Positions 6,410 through 9,324 of a DNA stretch of 9,324 bases are shown piece by piece. Source of the DNA: an uncultured Ignavibacteria bacterium (GTDB lineage: Bacteria; Bacteroidota; Ignavibacteria; Ignavibacteriales; Ignavibacteriaceae). The notes beneath the pieces are model-generated. The model was not told where the DNA came from and searched no databases. It was given only the letters and a program-made list of their open reading frames with translations. Numbering within the stretch: the first letter of the stretch is position 1; each line of letters opens with the position of its first letter. Location: the NCBI GenBank assembly GCA_937996765.1, contig CALKUG010000206.1, positions 1-9,324 on the forward strand, written 5' to 3'. A program made the translations under genes and the position numbers.

Positions 6410-8494
6410 ATGCAAAGAGTAAGCAGAAAAGCAAAGCGATTGTTTGTGCTGCTACCATTAGCTACTGCTCTTTTGTTTTCAGCTTGTGTTGATTTCAAAG
6501 AACCAGTAGGTTTTATATGGCCCACCACTTTAACCGTTCCTCTTGTGAACAGATCTTATGATATCAAGTACTTTGTTGAAAAAAGCTCAGAGATAAAAAT
6601 TGATACCGTAACTCAAAAGGTATATTACTCAGATACGCAACGAGTTGAACCGTATTTAGTAGGTGATAATGTTACGTTAGATGCTATTGTTTCGCAGGTA
6701 GAAGAAACAATTGGCGCTATTACCATTACCGACCCCGGTACAGTAAGCGGTTCTGTAGCGATTTCTGATTGGACTCCTTTTACAGGTAATCAAACGGTTA
6801 TTGTTCCATCCACTCAAAACAATCCTGTTTCTGTAAATAGTAATCCGAATCCTATATCAGCATTCGAAAATGCAACGTTTGATTCGGGTTTGTTGAAAAT
6901 GATTATTGTAAATCAGAATGGTATTCCTCTTAACATCCATAGGATGGTAGTTAAAAATTCAAACGGAACCACGGTTTTTGATACTACGTTTTCCCCATTA
7001 AAAACTATTACATCAGGTTCTCAATCAAACGAGATTGCTCTTAATCTTGCAGGTAAAACGGTAACCAATACGCTTCAAACAAGCTTCTCATTTTCTACTC
7101 CCGGTACCGGGGGTAATGCTGTTACCATACCAGCTGGAGCCCGTACTGATTATTCAATATCATTTTCTAACTTGGTTGTTGGATCTGCCACTGCAAAAAT
7201 TCCTGCTCAGGATCCTATAACAAAAGAAGGAACCGTAACGGTTGATGATTCTACGTTTTATCGTGAAGTAACATTCGGCGGTGGAAATTTACAAATTACA
7301 CTTACCAACGGCTTACCCGTACCTATAAATGCAGACTTAACGTTATACCAAATTCAAGAACCCAATGGAAGTGTTTTCCGCAGACAGGTAACAATTCCTG
7401 CTAAAGGAAATGAATCTATTAGCATACCGAATTTGCTTGGCTACAAAGTTATTGCGAATAATGTTGGATTTCTCTCAAATGAGGTATCTTACAAAGTTAT
7501 ATCAAGTACGGTAAATGTAAACAACGCTGTAACTATAAATAAAACAGATAAGGTATCTGCTTCGGTGCGATTTACTAATCTCAAAGCTACTTCGTTTGAA
7601 GGTATTGTTAAACCAACCCCAATTACCGTAGAAAAAACAAGTATTGACCTAAATTTGGAAGATTTGAAAGACCAGTTTAAGTACGACTCATTTAAACTTT
7701 CTGAATCGAATGTGCAAATTCAAGTTGCTACTTCAGCAAAGTTTGATATTCAATTTAGCGGTGTATTACGTGGCAATAACGGAACAGTAACTCGGACTCT
7801 AACCGTAAATCCTACAGTTATTAAGCCGGGTGTTCTTACCACGTTAATTCCACCTAAAGACCTTGAAAATTTCTTAAATAGCTTCCCTACAGCGTTGCCT
7901 GAGAAACTTGAGATTGATGGTGCAGGTGTGGCTAATCCACTTGCTTCATACAACGCAATGCGTAGTTCAGGTTCTGTAGGCAAAATTTCCGAGAAGGATT
8001 CTATCTATGGTGATGTTGGAATCGAAATTCCGTTTAATGTTGGAATTGTAAATGGTGTTTTTAGTGATACCATTGATTTAGACATTGAGCAAGATATCCG
8101 CGATAGAATTAAAAACGGACAAGAAGCTACTGTTTTCCTCGAAATAGAGAACGGTATTGGTGCTAAGGTACAGTACGGCGGTTACATCACAGATGCTAAC
8201 TATAAATATTTAATAGCTCTACCTAACGCTGCTTCCAACGGAGGTGACTCATTAGTTACTATCAACGGCGGTACTGTAAATGCAACAACGGGCAGAGTTT
8301 CCACGCCGTCTAAGGATAGTTTAACAATTACCCTGAAAGGAACCGACTTTGTAAACCTTTCCGAGGCAAGGTACATTATTATGAAAATACGTCTGGATAC
8401 TTCATTGCCTGCCGGTTCGCCTGTGAAGTTTTATGCGGATGACAAAATTAAAATTAGGGCCTATGCACGTTTAAGTGCTAAGGTGGATTTTTAA
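6410..8494 (+). CDS. Predicted lipoprotein with four internal beta-rich repeats, 694 aa
   Basis: I do not recognise a named family. The N-terminus is a lipoprotein signal: basic residues 3-10, a hydrophobic stretch 11-24, and FSAC with Cys26 as the likely lipidated residue. The mature protein is rich in Ser, Thr, Asn and Val, with alternating hydrophobic patterns typical of beta-sandwich domains. It opens with an aromatic segment (FIWPTTLTVPLVNRSY, residues 35-50). Four diverged copies of one motif begin at about residues 160, 292, 433 and 572; the first three are followed by NG(T/S) and a second strand pair. The pattern recalls LEA14-like or immunoglobulin-like strands, which is inference. 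The C-terminus (KIKIRAYARLSAKVDF) also alternates. The ATG has AAAGG at 6397-6401. Its stop overlaps the Shine-Dalgarno of the barrel gene, suggesting joint surface function. Confidence 0.85.
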   Translation: MQRVSRKAKRLFVLLPLATALLFSACVDFKEPVGFIWPTTLTVPLVNRSYDIKYFVEKSSEIKIDTVTQKVYYSDTQRVEPYLVGDNVTLDAIVSQVEETIGAITITDPGTVSGSVAISDWTPFTGNQTVIVPSTQNNPVSVNSNPNPISAFENATFDSGLLKMIIVNQNGIPLNIHRMVVKNSNGTTVFDTTFSPLKTITSGSQSNEIALNLAGKTVTNTLQTSFSFSTPGTGGNAVTIPAGARTDYSISFSNLVVGSATAKIPAQDPITKEGTVTVDDSTFYREVTFGGGNLQITLTNGLPVPINADLTLYQIQEPNGSVFRRQVTIPAKGNESISIPNLLGYKVIANNVGFLSNEVSYKVISSTVNVNNAVTINKTDKVSASVRFTNLKATSFEGIVKPTPITVEKTSIDLNLEDLKDQFKYDSFKLSESNVQIQVATSAKFDIQFSGVLRGNNGTVTRTLTVNPTVIKPGVLTTLIPPKDLENFLNSFPTALPEKLEIDGAGVANPLASYNAMRSSGSVGKISEKDSIYGDVGIEIPFNVGIVNGVFSDTIDLDIEQDIRDRIKNGQEATVFLEIENGIGAKVQYGGYITDANYKYLIALPNAASNGGDSLVTINGGTVNATTGRVSTPSKDSLTITLKGTDFVNLSEARYIIMKIRLDTSLPAGSPVKFYADDKIKIRAYARLSAKVDF

Positions 8495-8506
8495 GGAGCA
8501 GGCACT

Positions 8507-9324
8507 ATGAAATATATTCAATTTGTATTGTTTCTTTTCTTTGCTACATACGTTGCAAACGCACAGTCGGCAGGTTCGGTTTCTGCTTCAGATGCTATTT
8601 CAACAGGTATGGGTAAACCGGGTGCTATTGCTGTACGCGGAACCTATGCTGTAGGTAAAAATCCCGCCTTAATTGGTTGGGGACGCGGCGATATTGAACT
8701 CGCCACAGTTCTTCCTCTTCTCAACTTTAATGTGAGAACAGGGCTGAATGTGATGACACTCGAAGATTACAATTACTTCTTTGGGTGGAACGATCAATAT
8801 GATGCAAAAGGCGAAAAAGTTAAACGCGACCTAACAGAAGCAGATAAATCTCGATTCAGAGATCTAATAACGGCAGAAGACAACGGTATAGTAACTAACG
8901 ATCTTTTAATTGAGTACTTCAATTTGATTGTTCGGAGTGATAAAAAAATCGGAACTTTTGGCTTTGCTCTTACCGATTTTGTATCAGTTCGGCTAAACCT
9001 TCCGACACAGTTATTACTTTTCGCACTAGATGGCAATACTCCAAACAAAGTATTCGATTTTAGTGAAAATGAAGCTGATGCACTTCACTTGCGTAAATGG
9101 ACAATAAGCTATGCAAGAGATATTGATTTTGTTCAGATTCCGTATATCAAAAAACTTACTGCCGGTTTGTCATTAAACTACGTGCAAAGTTTTGGATATG
9201 CGCATCTTGAACGCTCGAATATTAAATTGGTAACCGATAACAAAGGTGTTATTACCGGAACAAGCGATATACTTGGTTATGTAGCACTTTCGCCTGATTT
9301 TGGCGTGAAGTACGATTTTGAAGA
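8507..9324 (+). CDS. Outer-membrane beta-barrel protein, DUF5723-like (3' end outside window)
   Basis: The frame stays open to the window edge, giving 272 residues of an incomplete protein. A signal peptide of 19 residues ends ANA with Gln20 after the cut, a signal peptidase I site common in Bacteroidota. The mature start (SASDAISTGMGKPGAIAVRG) and YAVGKNPALIGW (47-58) resemble the N-terminal plug or first strands of FadL/PorV-like and DUF5723 outer-membrane proteins. Later segments alternate polar and hydrophobic residues as beta-hairpins, for example IGTFGFALTDFVSVRLNLP and LTAGLSLNYVQSFGYAHL. A charged insertion at about 96-120 is probably a loop. AAGGAG at 8493-8498 overlaps the upstream stop and gives 8-nt spacing. 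Its role is unknown; a partner of the upstream lipoprotein is likely from context. Confidence 0.8.
   Translation, partial: MKYIQFVLFLFFATYVANAQSAGSVSASDAISTGMGKPGAIAVRGTYAVGKNPALIGWGRGDIELATVLPLLNFNVRTGLNVMTLEDYNYFFGWNDQYDAKGEKVKRDLTEADKSRFRDLITAEDNGIVTNDLLIEYFNLIVRSDKKIGTFGFALTDFVSVRLNLPTQLLLFALDGNTPNKVFDFSENEADALHLRKWTISYARDIDFVQIPYIKKLTAGLSLNYVQSFGYAHLERSNIKLVTDNKGVITGTSDILGYVALSPDFGVKYDFE

Noticed and set aside
7750..7983. 77-codon minus-strand open frame opposite the lipoprotein
   Set aside because: It is antisense to a well-supported long gene, with no ribosome binding site or recognisable product.
8794..9048. 84-codon minus-strand open frame opposite the barrel gene
   Set aside because: The + strand frame is continuous with a signal peptide and barrel-like pattern. 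The minus frame is basic and low in family features.
1..9324. Mobile element, phage, CRISPR array or defence system
   Set aside because: I saw no transposase, integrase, nuclease or terminal or spaced repeats. Gene order and operon structure look like an ordinary chromosome.

Overview
The window looks like chromosomal, non-mobile DNA of moderate-to-low GC from a bacterium of the Bacteroidetes/Ignavibacteria/Chlorobi (FCB) group. The lineage is an inference. It rests on a Bacteroidota-style signal peptide with Q just after the cleavage site, a DUF3467 protein next to an exported TPR protein, and a lipoprotein paired with a DUF5723-like outer-membrane barrel. I see no tRNA, rRNA, CRISPR array, insertion sequence or phage gene.

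Left half (1-4456). A 24-codon tail of a + strand gene ends at 75. It converges with a four-gene minus-strand operon on a shared hairpin terminator (80-115). In transcription order the operon is adenosine deaminase (add, TTG start), a 114-aa protein of unknown function, urocanate hydratase (hutU) and a 3-phosphoglycerate dehydrogenase-type D-2-hydroxyacid dehydrogenase with a C-terminal ACT domain (serA-like). Junctions are very tight: a 4-nt ATGA overlap, then gaps of 3 nt and 11 nt. The four are therefore almost certainly co-transcribed. Two of them handle nitrogen-containing catabolites (adenosine, urocanate) and one makes a serine precursor. hutH, hutI and hutG are not in the window.

Middle (4457-6300). 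A 238-bp AT-rich divergent regulatory region holds a 10-bp direct repeat and a 7-bp inverted repeat. It separates the operon from a + strand pair: an exported TPR-repeat protein and a DUF3467 protein that most likely starts at a GTG. A strong rho-independent terminator (about 6251-6296) closes this unit.

Right half (6300-9324). A new + strand unit starts with a candidate promoter enclosed by an 8-bp inverted repeat. It encodes a 694-aa predicted lipoprotein with four diverged internal repeats of about 135 aa. Its stop codon overlaps the Shine-Dalgarno sequence of the next gene, a secreted DUF5723-like outer-membrane barrel protein cut by the window end. This lipoprotein-barrel pair is the least characterised part of the window and the best candidate for an undescribed cell-surface system, but its function cannot be read from the sequence.
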